Notes: generated by a model from the sequence alone, not told the origin. Positions 22,270-31,991 are shown, counted from the stretch's first letter. The stretch is 41,808 bases of DNA from Corynebacterium sp. 13CS0277 (GCF_002994655.1 NZ_PPDL01000025.1:1-41808), one strand, 5' to 3'. Made by a program: numbers and translations.

Positions 22270-22607
22270 TGGAGACGGTTGTTTTTCGCCCCCCGGATGT
22301 GTGGGATGAGGATGGGAACATCACCCCTGTGGTGGGGGAAGAGGTGGCTGCGACGGCCACGGTTTCCCCTTACTCGTTGGGGGATGTGAAAGCCGCCGAT
22401 TATGACGCGACCACTAGCCTGTTGCAGGTGTTGGTGGAGCCAGCCCCCCGGGTGGTACCGCAGGCCGGTTGGGTGTGCGTGGTGCGTGGGGTTGAGTACA
22501 CCGTGGTGCGCGCCCCGTGGCAGTGGTCTGTGGGGCGCGCTGCGTGGAATCCTCGCCACCGTCCGCGCCTGGCTGTGATTGTGAGTAGGGGTGAATCCTT
22601 TGAGTGA
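22269..22607 (+). CDS. Head closure/stopper-like protein
   Basis: 112 aa, beta-rich (METVVFRPPDVWDEDGN, VVPQAGWVCVVRGVEYTVV). Position between adaptor and tail-completion genes fits a head-closure protein. Start 22269 has GGAGGTGT upstream and overlaps the previous stop; the frame is open further 5'. Confidence 0.72.
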   Translation: METVVFRPPDVWDEDGNITPVVGEEVAATATVSPYSLGDVKAADYDATTSLLQVLVEPAPRVVPQAGWVCVVRGVEYTVVRAPWQWSVGRAAWNPRHRPRLAVIVSRGESFE

Positions 22608-22875
22608 GAAACCCACGATTCATTTCTATGACCAGGCGTTCATGGAGCTACTTCAAGAGAACGCGCATCTGGTCTACCAGGCTGGGGAAGAGGTGGCGCA
22701 GAAAGCCCGCGCCTTAACTTCCCTGCCGGTGGAAGTGGAAAACGGCACCAACACATCCGGCAGGCCGGTGTCCGTCGTGCGTATCCCCCACCCTGGTGGG
22801 CTGGCGTCGCAGGCGAAACACGGCACGCTCACCCGCGCGGCTGCGCAGTGCGGCCTAGACGTGAAGAGGTACTAG
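22600..22875 (+). CDS. Tail completion-like protein
   Basis: 91 aa beginning at TTG 22600 (MSEKPTIHF) with AGGGGTGA upstream; GTG 22591 would add three residues. A helical N terminus (QENAHLVYQAGEEVAQKAR) and a basic C terminus match the small minor proteins encoded before the tail terminator. Start codon uncertain. Confidence 0.68.
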   Translation: MSEKPTIHFYDQAFMELLQENAHLVYQAGEEVAQKARALTSLPVEVENGTNTSGRPVSVVRIPHPGGLASQAKHGTLTRAAAQCGLDVKRY

Positions 22876-23282
22876 TGACGCACCCCTTAACCCTGTGGGC
22901 GCAGCAGGATGCGGCGCAGCGCGTGCGCAATCTGCTGCGCAAAGCGTTCAAAGAGAAAGAGCGTGTGCGTGCCGATCTGCCCCCCGGGTGGACCCCGGCA
23001 AAAGGCCCTTATATGACGGTGGTGTCTGACGGCACCCCTCACACTGAGCCTGGATACACGCGCGAAGTCGTGCGCGTAACGGTACATGCGCATGACGCGC
23101 CGACTGCGCGGAAATTGCTGGTTGCGGCAGACGCCGCGCTGCTTTCACCGCTGCAAGTTCGGTTGTACAGAATCAAAGCCGGTGCTGGCCTAATCGTGAT
23201 TAAAGACTCCCGCGTGGGCGGGTGGGTGGCGTCCGCCACGTACACGGTTACGCTGGGCCGCAAACCTATGGAGGTAACCTAA
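22875..23282 (+). CDS. Tail terminator-like protein
   Basis: 135 aa. The alternating helix/strand pattern (AAQRVRNLLRKAFKEKERVR, YTREVVRVTVHAHDAPTARK, ASATYTVTLGRK) and the position directly before the major tail protein fit a tail terminator. The GTG at 22875 overlaps the previous stop (TAGTG) and is preferred to an upstream ATG at 22848. Confidence 0.72.
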   Translation: MTHPLTLWAQQDAAQRVRNLLRKAFKEKERVRADLPPGWTPAKGPYMTVVSDGTPHTEPGYTREVVRVTVHAHDAPTARKLLVAADAALLSPLQVRLYRIKAGAGLIVIKDSRVGGWVASATYTVTLGRKPMEVT

Positions 23283-24163
23283 TGGCTCGCAATTTGCGAA
23301 ACCCCGAAAACATCGCCCCTCTGGCCGACCTGCTCACCTATGTGAGCTTTGCTGATGACCCGAAAATTGGCAAGGACGGTTCTTTCGGTAATGACTGGTA
23401 TGCCCTGGGCATCATGCCCGAGGATTCCAAGATTGGGCTGACTCGTTCCGTCGAGAAGAACCAGATCAAGGGGCAGGGATTCGGTGTGGTCGCTGTGACC
23501 ACGAAGCCGGGCGAACTTACCGGCTCTGTGGAAATCCTGGAGCACAACAAGGCCGTCGACATGATCGCCTGGCCGGACACCTATGAGGATGACGGGGTTA
23601 AAATCCGCGTCCACTCCGGCAAGGTGGCCCGCGTCCACGTCGCGCACGTTTTTGAGGATGAAAACGGCGCTTTCCGCATCTACGCGACCCGCGAAAAGGC
23701 CTACGCGAAGATGGAGAATCTGGAGCAGGGCGCGGACCCGGCAGGCCGAACCATTGATTTCGACTACATGCCTGACGCTAACCGGGCTGTGTTCGACGAG
23801 TACGTCATCAAGCCGAACGGGGAGGAAACCACTGTGGACTTTGCTCAGATTCGCTTTGTTGACGCTGGTGAAATCGTCATGAACGACGCGGGTACCTACA
23901 AGGCATCCGTGGCCGGGGCGACCGGCGGCACCTGGACGCTCACTGTTGGCGGCGTGTCCGCAAAGGGCCTGAAGCACGACGCAAAGGCCACCGATATCCA
24001 GGCCGCGCTCCGTAAGGCCGGGGATAAGGACGTGGAGGTGACCGGCGACCAGGCCACCGGCTTCACCGTCGCTAAGGCGAATGGTGATGTGGCCGTGGAC
24101 GCGTCCAAGCTGACCGGCGGCGGCTTCCCCAAGGACGTGGCCGTCGAGCACGCAGACGCCTAA
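23282..24163 (+). CDS. Major tail (tube) protein
   Basis: 293 aa. The tube domain (about 1-195) is beta-rich (MIAWPDTYEDDGVKIRVHSG, KAYAKMENLEQGADPAGRTI). The C-terminal part (about 200-293) is a separate repeat-like beta domain (TYKASVAGATGGTWTLTVGG) that probably decorates the tube surface. ATG overlaps the previous stop and has GGAGG upstream. Two strong hairpins follow, as expected after a very highly expressed gene. Confidence 0.9.
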   Translation: MARNLRNPENIAPLADLLTYVSFADDPKIGKDGSFGNDWYALGIMPEDSKIGLTRSVEKNQIKGQGFGVVAVTTKPGELTGSVEILEHNKAVDMIAWPDTYEDDGVKIRVHSGKVARVHVAHVFEDENGAFRIYATREKAYAKMENLEQGADPAGRTIDFDYMPDANRAVFDEYVIKPNGEETTVDFAQIRFVDAGEIVMNDAGTYKASVAGATGGTWTLTVGGVSAKGLKHDAKATDIQAALRKAGDKDVEVTGDQATGFTVAKANGDVAVDASKLTGGGFPKDVAVEHADA

Positions 24164-24170
24164 CCCCCGT

Positions 24171-24217
24171 GTGGGGCTGCGCAGGGACTTTCTGCCTTTC
24201 CTCCCTGCCAGCCCCAC
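24171..24217 (+). terminator. Long hairpin after major tail gene
   Basis: GTGGGGCTG-C-GCAGGGA (24171-24187) pairs with TCCCTGC-CAGCCCCAC (24202-24217): 16 bp with one bulged C and a 14-nt loop, followed by CTTTG. It would cut down transcription or protect the mRNA 3' end. Confidence 0.7.
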
Positions 24218-24257
24218 CTTTGCGTGCAAGTCAGTCAAGTGAAACGGCAGAACCCCC

Positions 24258-24290
24258 GTAGCCCCCACACACATTGCCTGTGGGGGCTAC
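24258..24290 (+). terminator. Second hairpin before tail chaperone genes
   Basis: A perfect 12-bp stem, GTAGCCCCCACA (24258-24269) with TGTGGGGGCTAC (24279-24290), 9-nt loop, followed by ACCTATTCTTC. With the hairpin just upstream it separates abundant head/tail-tube transcripts from chaperone and tape-measure genes. Confidence 0.75.
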
Positions 24291-24321
24291 ACCTATTCTT
24301 CAACAGAAAGGCAGGCCCACA

Positions 24322-24648
24322 GTGGCAAAAGACAAAGCTAAGAGCACCGAAATCGAAGAGGTCGACGCGGAGGTTATCAACCTCCAGGACCCGGATTATG
24401 AGGTGACCACGTTCACGGTCACCATCCGTGGCCGGAAGTTCACGCTGGAAGCTCCCAACAACCCGCTTGACGCCAGCTTTGACGTGATGGATGACTTTGA
24501 GAACGAACGGATGGTGTCCGGCTTCCTGAAGCTGATCGGCCCCGCCCAGGCGGCACGGCTGCGCGCCTACAACGTGACCACCCGTGAAATGTCTGAAATC
24601 GTCATGCCCGCCTGGACTAAGGCCGGTGCCATGGGGGAAACGGACTAG
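24322..24648 (+). CDS. Tail assembly chaperone, short form (G-like)
   Basis: 108 aa starting at GTG 24322 after GAAAGGCAGGCCCACA. FTVTIRGRKFTLEAPNN and SFDVMDDFENERMVSGFLKL match actinophage G-type chaperones that coat the tape measure before tail-tube assembly. The frame ends in TAG shortly after a G/A slippery stretch. Confidence 0.88.
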   Translation: MAKDKAKSTEIEEVDAEVINLQDPDYEVTTFTVTIRGRKFTLEAPNNPLDASFDVMDDFENERMVSGFLKLIGPAQAARLRAYNVTTREMSEIVMPAWTKAGAMGETD

Positions 24649-25016
24649 CCTTTTGGCCCCTGATCCGTAAGCACTGGGATGCTGCGGAAGCTGACATGCA
24701 GCGCTTCTACGGGTTGGATTTGAGGGACTGCTACAAGCCGGGGGGTGGGCCTGGGCGGCTCACCCTGCGGCGAATCATTGTCCTGCTGAAAGGCTTACGT
24801 CACGAAGAATCCTTGTTCTGGTGCGCGGTGGCAGACATGGATGTAATCACCCCGCTGGAGCGTCTTGTGGCGGACGTGTACGGGGTTGTTTCCGGTAACC
24901 GTCATCCTGTCTATACGCGTAGGGAAGACCTGGCGAAACGGCAGGAACGGGAGCGGAAAAAGCAAAAGGCGTTGCGCGCTATCCGTGCCCGGAAGAGGGC
25001 GCAGCGCAAACAATAA
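24322..25016 (+). CDS. Tail assembly chaperone, frameshifted form (GT-like)
   Basis: A -1 shift at 24633-24641 joins the short chaperone to a second frame, giving about 231 aa. Just after the shift the -1 frame reads LAFWPLIRKHWDAAEADMQR and FYGLDLRDCY, a typical T-domain start, with no ribosome binding site of its own. The tail end is basic (RRED...RKRAQRKQ). The ratio of short to long form controls tail assembly in related phages. The last ATG-containing stretch (24696 on) is not expected to be made alone. Confidence 0.85.
24633..24641 (+). other. Programmed -1 ribosomal frameshift site
   Basis: The zero frame reads ATG GGG GAA ACG GAC TAG. The GGGGGAAAC stretch allows slippage back one base, so GGG re-pairs on GGG and reading continues past the TAG. 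The exact slip codon is inferred. Confidence 0.78.
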
Positions 25017-25034
25017 TCCCTGGGAGGTTAAGAC

Positions 25035-28000
25035 ATGGCTGCTGTGGGCTACGCGTCACTGCCGATTGCTCCGAGTATGCGGGGTATTCAGGCGAAGATT
25101 CGCAAAGAGCTGCAAAAGCCCCTGGAGGATGCTTCTAAGCAGGTTGGCGCGGCCATGTCGAAGAACCTTACGGATGCGGCGGAGAAAGCCGCCCGTGGGG
25201 TGGAGAATGCCCGTCGCAGGGAGATTCAGGCCGCTGCACGGGTGGAAGCGGCTGAGAAGAAAGTGCAGGCCGCGAAGAGTGCCACGGAGAAGTCTGTGCG
25301 TGACGTGGCGACGGCTGAAAAAGCACTGGAAGCGGTGCGCGCTAAAGGTGACGCTGCTGTCGCGAAAGCGGAAGCAAACGTGGCTAAGGTGCGCAATGAC
25401 GCTAAGGCCACCACGGAGCAGGTGGAAGCCGCTGAAAAGGCTTTGCAGGCCGCGCGCGCGAAAGCAGACGCGGACGTGGAAGCCGCAGAGGGCCGCGTGG
25501 CAGACGCCCGTGAGAAAAGCCGTCAGGCGACTAACAAGCTCAAAGATGCTGAAGACGCGGTGGTGTCTGCGCAGAAAAAGGCCAGTGACTCCACCAAAGA
25601 GGTGAAGAGCGCTCTCCAGGAATATGAGCGCGCAGCCGATCAGGGTGGGAAGACCACGAAGACGCTGGGTGAGCACTTCCGCGAACTGGGTGACAACGCC
25701 ATGGGCGGTTTGGGCGGCAAGATTAAGGGCATGGTCCCCATGATTGCCGGTGGGCTGGGGCTGGCTGGGCTTACCGGCTTCCTCAAGGACACGGTGGGTG
25801 CGGGCATGGAGTTCGACACCACGCTAGCGTCCATTCAGTCCGTGTCCGGTGCGACTGCGGAAGAGATGGCTAAGGTTTCCGCGCGTGCGAAAGAGCTGGG
25901 TAACGATAGTGAGCTAGCGGGCACGTCTGCGCAGTCTGCTGCTGCGGCGATGGAAAACCTTATCAAGGGTGGTATGAGCACCAGCGAAGCGATGGAAGCC
26001 GCTAAGGGTTCCATTCAGCTGGCGGGTGCGGCCATGATTGATACTGGTCAGGCTGCTGAAATTCAGGTCGCAGCGCTGAACGTGTTCGGGCTTGAAGCCC
26101 GCGAAGCGGGTCGTGTGGCGGACGTGTTGACGAACGCGGCGAACAATTCCGCGACTGGTCTGGTGGACCTGGGTGAAGCGTTCAAGCAGGGTGCCCCGTC
26201 TGCTGCGCTGCTGGGCGTGTCCCTGGAGGATACGGCCACCGCGATGGGCCTCATGGCGAATATCGGCTACAAGGGTTCTATTGCTGGTACCCAGTTGAAG
26301 AACGCGCTGGATAACATGCTGGGTCCGACCACGAAACAGCAGAACGCGTTTGATGATCTGGGCCTGACTATCCAGGACGCGTCCGGCAAGTTCGTTGGCC
26401 TGAAATCCATCGCCGAACAGCTCCACGAAGCGCAAGAGCGCATGAGTAAGGAAGACTTTGGCCGTCTGCTAGCTGAGGGTTTCGGCGACCAGGGTAAGAG
26501 CATGGCGGCTGCGCTGGCTGCTGGCGGCGACGCGTGGGATGACCTGCGTGAAAAAATGGACCGTGCGGGCAGTGCGGGCGACAAAGCTAGGGCCATGCTG
26601 GCCGGTTTGAAAGGCCCGCTTGAGCAGTTCGCGAACGCCCTGGCGGATATCAGTTTGAGCATCTATGAGGTGCTCAAGCCGATCATGACGGGTGCGGTGG
26701 GTGCTGCGACTAAGGCCCTGGAGTTCCTGGGTCGTGCGGTGCAGGGTGTGATTCAGTTCTTCAAGGAACACCCCGGCATCCTCGCAGCGGTAGAAGCCGC
26801 GCTGGTTGGTGTGACTGCTGCTGTGGTGGCTTACAACGTGAGCCTGGCTATCGGGAACGCTGGTGGGTTCATCGCGTTCTTGACGCAGGCGACGGGGGCT
26901 ACGAAACTCGCAGAGCTGGCACAGATGGCCCTCAATAGTGTCATGGCCCTGAACCCGTGGGTGATTGCGGCTGCTGGTATCGCGTTCTTCATGACGCAGA
27001 CGGAAGCAGGCCAGCGTGTGCTTGCAGCGTTCAAGGATGCTGTGGTGCTGGTCAAGGACGCCTTTGGTGAACTCTGGGGCGTGCTGGTCGACAACAACCC
27101 GGTTGACCTGGAGAATGGGCCGCTGGCGAAACTGTTCGGCGCGGAGACTGCGCAGCAGGCCGCAGAGACCATGCAGACCGTGCGTGGCGCGTGGGATGAA
27201 CTCTACGGTGCCCTGTTCCAGGGGGATGATGTGGATGGTGAGCACTCCCGGCTGGCGAAACTCGTTGGCGCGGATCGTGCTGAGACCATCACGCAGACCT
27301 TTGAGAATGTGCATCGCGCGTGGGATGAACTCAAGGGCGCTTTCATGGGGAACTATGAGGGTAGTTCTGCTCTTTCTTCCCTTATTGGGGAGGAAAACGC
27401 ACAGCGTGTGCTTGAGATTGTGGGTCAGGTGCAGTCCGCCTGGACTGACTTGAAGAACATTGTCACTGGCAATACTGATGGTGCCGGTGGTGGCGCGCTG
27501 GCTAGCCTGATTGGTCAGGATACGGTTGACATGATTACCGGGGCGCTGGACACGGTTCGTGAAGCGTTCCATGGTGCGATGGAAATCGGGCAGGGTTTCT
27601 TGGAGACTATCGGCGGGCTGCTTGGGCCTGCGTTCTCCATGATTAAAGATGCTGTGGTGCAGCTGGCCCCGGCTCTGCTGGAGCTGGGTAAATCCATGGG
27701 TGGCGCGGTGGTGAGCGCGTTCAAGGCCGCGTGGGAAGTTGTCAAGTCCCTGTTTAAGGTCTTCAAGGCTTTGTGGGACCTGCTTTCGCCCGTGCTGCTC
27801 CCGATCCTTAAGGTGATTGCCGTCGTGGTGGGCGCGACTCTGGTGGCCGCGTTCACGCTGCTTGTGGGCGGGCTGCGGGTGTTCGCGGCGATTCTGACGA
27901 AGGTCGCGCAGTTCCTTTCTAAGGTGGCGGACGCGTTCGGCACGCTCATTGAGTGGGTTGGCAAAGCCGTGTCTGCGGTGGCTGACTTCATCGCAGGTGG

Positions 28001-31000
28001 TATTAACCTGCTGCTTGACGGCTTTGAGAGCGTCAAGAATGGGCTGAACTTCCTCAAGGAACACTGGTCTGGCATCTGGACTGCGCTGAAGACGATTGTG
28101 ACGAATAAAGTCATAGAAATCGTCGCCAGTGCCATGAGTATCAAAGACAAGATTGTTGACGGCTTCAAGTCTGCGGGCACCTGGCTCATGGACGCGGGCA
28201 AAAACATCGTGAATGGTCTGCTCAACGGCATTAAGTCCATGGCTGGGTCTGTGGGTGGTGCGGTGAAGTCCATCATGCCGGGGCCGATTCAGCGGTTCCT
28301 ACCTTTCGCGAATGGCGGCATTCTGGCGTTTGCGAACGGCTCCGAGGACCACCGGGCGGAGATCGCCCCGGCTGGGGCGTGGCGTTTGTGGGCGGAGCCG
28401 GAAACCGGCGGCGAAGCATACATCCCGCTGGCGGAAAGTAAGCGCACCCGCTCCACGCAGATTCTTGCCCAGGTGGCCGATAAGTTCGGCTACAAGCTGG
28501 AGCAGTACGAAGATGGCGGGTTCATTACTCGCACGTCTCAGGAGATTAAGGAAGCCCTTTCTAAGGTTGCTAGCCCGTATGTGTTCGGTGGCTGGACGAT
28601 GAATGGTGTGGACTGCTCTGGTGCTGTGTCCATGGCCGTGAATGTGTTCCGTGGCCTGGATATCCTGGATTCCCGGACGGCGACGGGCACGGAAGCAGAG
28701 TGGCTGCGCAATAAGGGGTTTGCTGAGGGTAAGGGCAATGATGGTGATTTCCGTGTTGCTTTCCTCAACGGTGGACCCGGTGGCGGGCATACTGCTGCGC
28801 AGCTGCCGGACGGCACGTTTATTGAGTCTGGCGGCAACACTGGTCAGGGTTTGACTATCGGTGGTAAGGCTGGCCCCCTGGAGGGCCGGGGCTTCACCGA
28901 TTGGTTCTACGCGTCCGGTGGTGACAAGCTGGCCGCTGGCATGGCGGACGGTGTGGCTAGTGCTCTTTCGGCTCAGGGGATTTCCCCCGGCTCTACGACG
29001 GGCACTAGCGTGCAGATTAACTGGGGTAGTGCCCAGGAACTGCATTCCAAGATTGCCGACTGGATCGGGCTGGAGCTGAAGAGCAACGCCAGCAGCGCGT
29101 CTATCGGTACTAGCCCCAGCGGTACGGGTGACCCCATGTTGACGGACGCTAACCGTAAGGATGCTTTGGCGTCGTGGGACGGCCCCGACTGGGGACCGGA
29201 GTACTTTGTTCACGAAGTGGCCCGATCCGCTAAGGCTGCTGGTTTGAACGCAGCTGCGGCGATTATTGGCGTGGCCACCACCCTTGTGGAGTCCGGCAAC
29301 CCGCTGAAAATGTGGGCTAATAATGCTGTGCCTGAATCGCTGTCGTTCCGCCATGATGCGGTGGGTAGCGATTACGACAGTATTGGCTTGTTCCAGCAGC
29401 GGCAGGCCGGTTGGGGCACGGTTAAGGAACGGATGACCCCGTTCGATTCCGCCACCATGTTCTTTGACCGGTTGAAGAAATTCGACTGGGAGAGCATGGA
29501 CCCGGGCGCGGCTGCTCAAAAGGTGCAGGTGTCTGCGTTCCCTGGCCGGTACGCGCAGCAGATGGATGCGGCGAAAGAGCTGGTAGCAAAGGCCGGTGTC
29601 TACGACACTGGTGGTGTGCTCCCGCACGGTGTGGCAGCTCTGAACCTGTCTCACACGCCGGAAATCATCATCAACGGCCCGCAGCTGGGCGCGCTGAACA
29701 ACCTCGCCAACAACGTGGGCGCACAGGCGCAGGCACTCAACCATGTGGTGCCCGCACTGGAGCGCGTCGCATGGGCGGGCAACTTCCGCGACGGTGGCGG
29801 CTACATCCACGAGGATGACCCCATGGTCGATCAGGCCATGCGCATGCATGAGTTCCTGAGAGAAATTGGCGGCGACTGGGTGAGCCAGACCAAGTTGGTC
29901 CGCGACGCGGAGCGCGGCCTGGCAGAAACCAGGGCGTCCATCGCGGCAGACCTGGAAGCCATTGATAAGCAGGAAGCAGAACTAGCGGACCTGCGGAAGC
30001 AGTACGCTGAAGCAACCGCTAACGGTGGTGAAGCAACCACCGCTGCTCTGCGTAAGGTGGCAGACGCTGAAAAGCGCCTGGCCCGTGCGCGTGAGGATGC
30101 GGCCACGTCCAAGAATCCGGCTAAGGCTGCGCGGAAGATTGCTGACGCGGAGGAAAAGCTGGCCCGTGCCCGTGAGGATGCGGCGAAGAGCGCGGAGAAA
30201 TCTGGCGATAAGAACGCCAAGGACGCGACGAAGATTGCCGAGAAAATCACTAAGGCTGAAAAGGCTTTGAGCCAGACGCGTGCGCGTAGTGAGCAGGCCA
30301 CGCTTCAGCTGGAAGCAGCTGAGCGTACTGTGATTGCGGCGCGGGTGCAGGTGATCGGCGACCTCGTTGGGAAAGTCGTTGGGGCGTTCCAAAAGGTCGC
30401 TGACGGCATGCGTGAGTTCTGGGAGAGCGCGGCTAAGGTGGCGCAGGCCGTGGAAGCCACCATGGGTGAAATCAACAAGCTGCGTTTGCAGCAGGTGAAT
30501 GACTATGCGGCGATGCTGCGCGCCCAGCGAGAGTTGCGGCGCGCGGAATTCGACGCGTTGAAAACCCGTTTGCAGGGGCCTGTTGATGTTGCCCGCGCTG
30601 AATCCGCTTTGGCTAAGGCGAAGAAAGCCCAGCATGATGCTGAAATGAAGTCAATCGAGCTGGTCACCCGTAAGGGTGGAACAAGTTTGATTGACCTAGG
30701 CGCGGCTGTGGACCGCTTTACTGAAACCGGCATTTTTGGTTTGCAGGATCTCGTTGAGACCACGGACGGTGCAACCGTCGCGATGGGTGAATCTGTCACC
30801 CAGGTGGTTCAGCAGTCCGTGGAAGAGGTGCAGCGCGCTGCGGAAGAGCGGATGCGGGCGGAAGATGAGGTGAAAGCAGCCGAATGGGCCGTTCACACGG
30901 CACGATTGGCTAACCTCGTTGCCCAGAAACAGCAGGCTGCTGCTGCTGAGGAAGCCCAGATCAAGGCAGAGCTGGCGACCCTGAAGCATGGCCAGACTGT

Positions 31001-31991
31001 GGAACTCTTGCAGTTGGCCACGTGGAAGCTGGGAGAGCAGGCGAAATCCTTTTACGGTATGACCAGTCAGGGGATGAGCCGCGCGTCTACCGGCTGGGGC
31101 GGTTTCGGCAAGGTGCTGGGCGGCCTGGGCAAAGTCATTGCTGGCGGTGCCCTGGCCCTGGGTACTGGTGGTGTTGGCGCGATTCCTGGCCTGCTCATGG
31201 CCGCAAAGGGCGTGGGCGACATTTTCAAGGGCGGTTCGGACGTTTACCACAACTGGGGTGACGTTAAGCAGTCCTGGAACAAGGCCAGTGGCTGGGAAAG
31301 GGCCGGGCTTATTTTCGGTGTGGGCGGCAACGCCCTCGCCAGTGCTGGCGGCGCATATCTCACGATGAACGGGCAGGAAGAACTAGGGGCGTCCGCCTTT
31401 GAATTGGGCGGCACACTCCAGGACACTTTCACCGGCAGCGTGTGGTACAACGCCGAAGCACAGAATAAGGCCGCGCAGTCCAGGTATGAGGAACAGCTGG
31501 CTGCTCTCCAGTACCGGCAGCAGCAGAACACGGCTGTGCTTGACCAGCGCCTGGCAGAGGCGCAAGAGCGGAACGCCACCGCCCTTGAGGGCTTGCAGAA
31601 CATGCAGGCCTACACCGAATTGCAGCAGGAAATTGCTAAGGCGTCTTCCAAAGAGGAAGCCCTGGCCCTGCATGAAATCGGCAAGGTGTACCTGGATAAC
31701 GCGAAAAAGCAAATTGGCCTGTACGACCAGGTTGCGACCGATATGCGGAAGTCGCGTGAGACGCTGGAGCAGATGGAGCGGGAAGCTAACGAGCGCGCTA
31801 GCGCGGTTGGAGTCAAGCAGATCACCGTGAACGTTCCTAAGGGGAGCGCGTATAGTGCGGATGATTTGCAGCGCACGCTTGAGTCTGTTCTAGACCAGGT
31901 GGGCAACCTGGATTACAAGATTAACCAGCTGGAAGAGAGTGACGCTGGTGTGACGGCTAGTGAGTTCCGCGCAGCCCGCGCGTATTCCTAG
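25035..31991 (+). CDS. Tape measure protein with NlpC/P60-like and lysozyme-like domains
   Basis: 2318 aa; it sets tail length and helps DNA entry. In order: N-terminal coiled coil (about 20-215); TP901-type core (about 257-430, MEFDTTLASIQSVSGATAEE, GYKGSIAGTQLKNAL); hydrophobic segments; four ~40-residue repeats (about 689-850); more hydrophobic helices; an NlpC/P60-like domain (about 1165-1290) with VDCSG and GGHTAAQ; a lysozyme/transglycosylase-like domain (about 1380-1515, GVATTLVESGNPL, SIGLFQQRQAGWG); then long coiled coils to the end. Two wall-degrading domains would open peptidoglycan during injection. At about 0.15 nm per residue the tail would be near 350 nm. GGGAGGTTAAGAC precedes the start. 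Confidence 0.95.
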   Translation: MAAVGYASLPIAPSMRGIQAKIRKELQKPLEDASKQVGAAMSKNLTDAAEKAARGVENARRREIQAAARVEAAEKKVQAAKSATEKSVRDVATAEKALEAVRAKGDAAVAKAEANVAKVRNDAKATTEQVEAAEKALQAARAKADADVEAAEGRVADAREKSRQATNKLKDAEDAVVSAQKKASDSTKEVKSALQEYERAADQGGKTTKTLGEHFRELGDNAMGGLGGKIKGMVPMIAGGLGLAGLTGFLKDTVGAGMEFDTTLASIQSVSGATAEEMAKVSARAKELGNDSELAGTSAQSAAAAMENLIKGGMSTSEAMEAAKGSIQLAGAAMIDTGQAAEIQVAALNVFGLEAREAGRVADVLTNAANNSATGLVDLGEAFKQGAPSAALLGVSLEDTATAMGLMANIGYKGSIAGTQLKNALDNMLGPTTKQQNAFDDLGLTIQDASGKFVGLKSIAEQLHEAQERMSKEDFGRLLAEGFGDQGKSMAAALAAGGDAWDDLREKMDRAGSAGDKARAMLAGLKGPLEQFANALADISLSIYEVLKPIMTGAVGAATKALEFLGRAVQGVIQFFKEHPGILAAVEAALVGVTAAVVAYNVSLAIGNAGGFIAFLTQATGATKLAELAQMALNSVMALNPWVIAAAGIAFFMTQTEAGQRVLAAFKDAVVLVKDAFGELWGVLVDNNPVDLENGPLAKLFGAETAQQAAETMQTVRGAWDELYGALFQGDDVDGEHSRLAKLVGADRAETITQTFENVHRAWDELKGAFMGNYEGSSALSSLIGEENAQRVLEIVGQVQSAWTDLKNIVTGNTDGAGGGALASLIGQDTVDMITGALDTVREAFHGAMEIGQGFLETIGGLLGPAFSMIKDAVVQLAPALLELGKSMGGAVVSAFKAAWEVVKSLFKVFKALWDLLSPVLLPILKVIAVVVGATLVAAFTLLVGGLRVFAAILTKVAQFLSKVADAFGTLIEWVGKAVSAVADFIAGGINLLLDGFESVKNGLNFLKEHWSGIWTALKTIVTNKVIEIVASAMSIKDKIVDGFKSAGTWLMDAGKNIVNGLLNGIKSMAGSVGGAVKSIMPGPIQRFLPFANGGILAFANGSEDHRAEIAPAGAWRLWAEPETGGEAYIPLAESKRTRSTQILAQVADKFGYKLEQYEDGGFITRTSQEIKEALSKVASPYVFGGWTMNGVDCSGAVSMAVNVFRGLDILDSRTATGTEAEWLRNKGFAEGKGNDGDFRVAFLNGGPGGGHTAAQLPDGTFIESGGNTGQGLTIGGKAGPLEGRGFTDWFYASGGDKLAAGMADGVASALSAQGISPGSTTGTSVQINWGSAQELHSKIADWIGLELKSNASSASIGTSPSGTGDPMLTDANRKDALASWDGPDWGPEYFVHEVARSAKAAGLNAAAAIIGVATTLVESGNPLKMWANNAVPESLSFRHDAVGSDYDSIGLFQQRQAGWGTVKERMTPFDSATMFFDRLKKFDWESMDPGAAAQKVQVSAFPGRYAQQMDAAKELVAKAGVYDTGGVLPHGVAALNLSHTPEIIINGPQLGALNNLANNVGAQAQALNHVVPALERVAWAGNFRDGGGYIHEDDPMVDQAMRMHEFLREIGGDWVSQTKLVRDAERGLAETRASIAADLEAIDKQEAELADLRKQYAEATANGGEATTAALRKVADAEKRLARAREDAATSKNPAKAARKIADAEEKLARAREDAAKSAEKSGDKNAKDATKIAEKITKAEKALSQTRARSEQATLQLEAAERTVIAARVQVIGDLVGKVVGAFQKVADGMREFWESAAKVAQAVEATMGEINKLRLQQVNDYAAMLRAQRELRRAEFDALKTRLQGPVDVARAESALAKAKKAQHDAEMKSIELVTRKGGTSLIDLGAAVDRFTETGIFGLQDLVETTDGATVAMGESVTQVVQQSVEEVQRAAEERMRAEDEVKAAEWAVHTARLANLVAQKQQAAAAEEAQIKAELATLKHGQTVELLQLATWKLGEQAKSFYGMTSQGMSRASTGWGGFGKVLGGLGKVIAGGALALGTGGVGAIPGLLMAAKGVGDIFKGGSDVYHNWGDVKQSWNKASGWERAGLIFGVGGNALASAGGAYLTMNGQEELGASAFELGGTLQDTFTGSVWYNAEAQNKAAQSRYEEQLAALQYRQQQNTAVLDQRLAEAQERNATALEGLQNMQAYTELQQEIAKASSKEEALALHEIGKVYLDNAKKQIGLYDQVATDMRKSRETLEQMEREANERASAVGVKQITVNVPKGSAYSADDLQRTLESVLDQVGNLDYKINQLEESDAGVTASEFRAARAYS

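Noticed and set aside
24696..25016. Independent gene for the second tail chaperone starting at ATG 24696
   Set aside because: There is no ribosome binding site, and the conserved T-domain begins upstream in the -1 frame, so a frameshift fusion is the better model.
26469..29849. Long minus-strand open frames (531 and 516 codons) opposite the tape measure
   Set aside because: They mirror the tape-measure codons, are rich in His/Arg/Gln and have no start signals. A 2318-aa plus-strand gene with clear domains explains the region.
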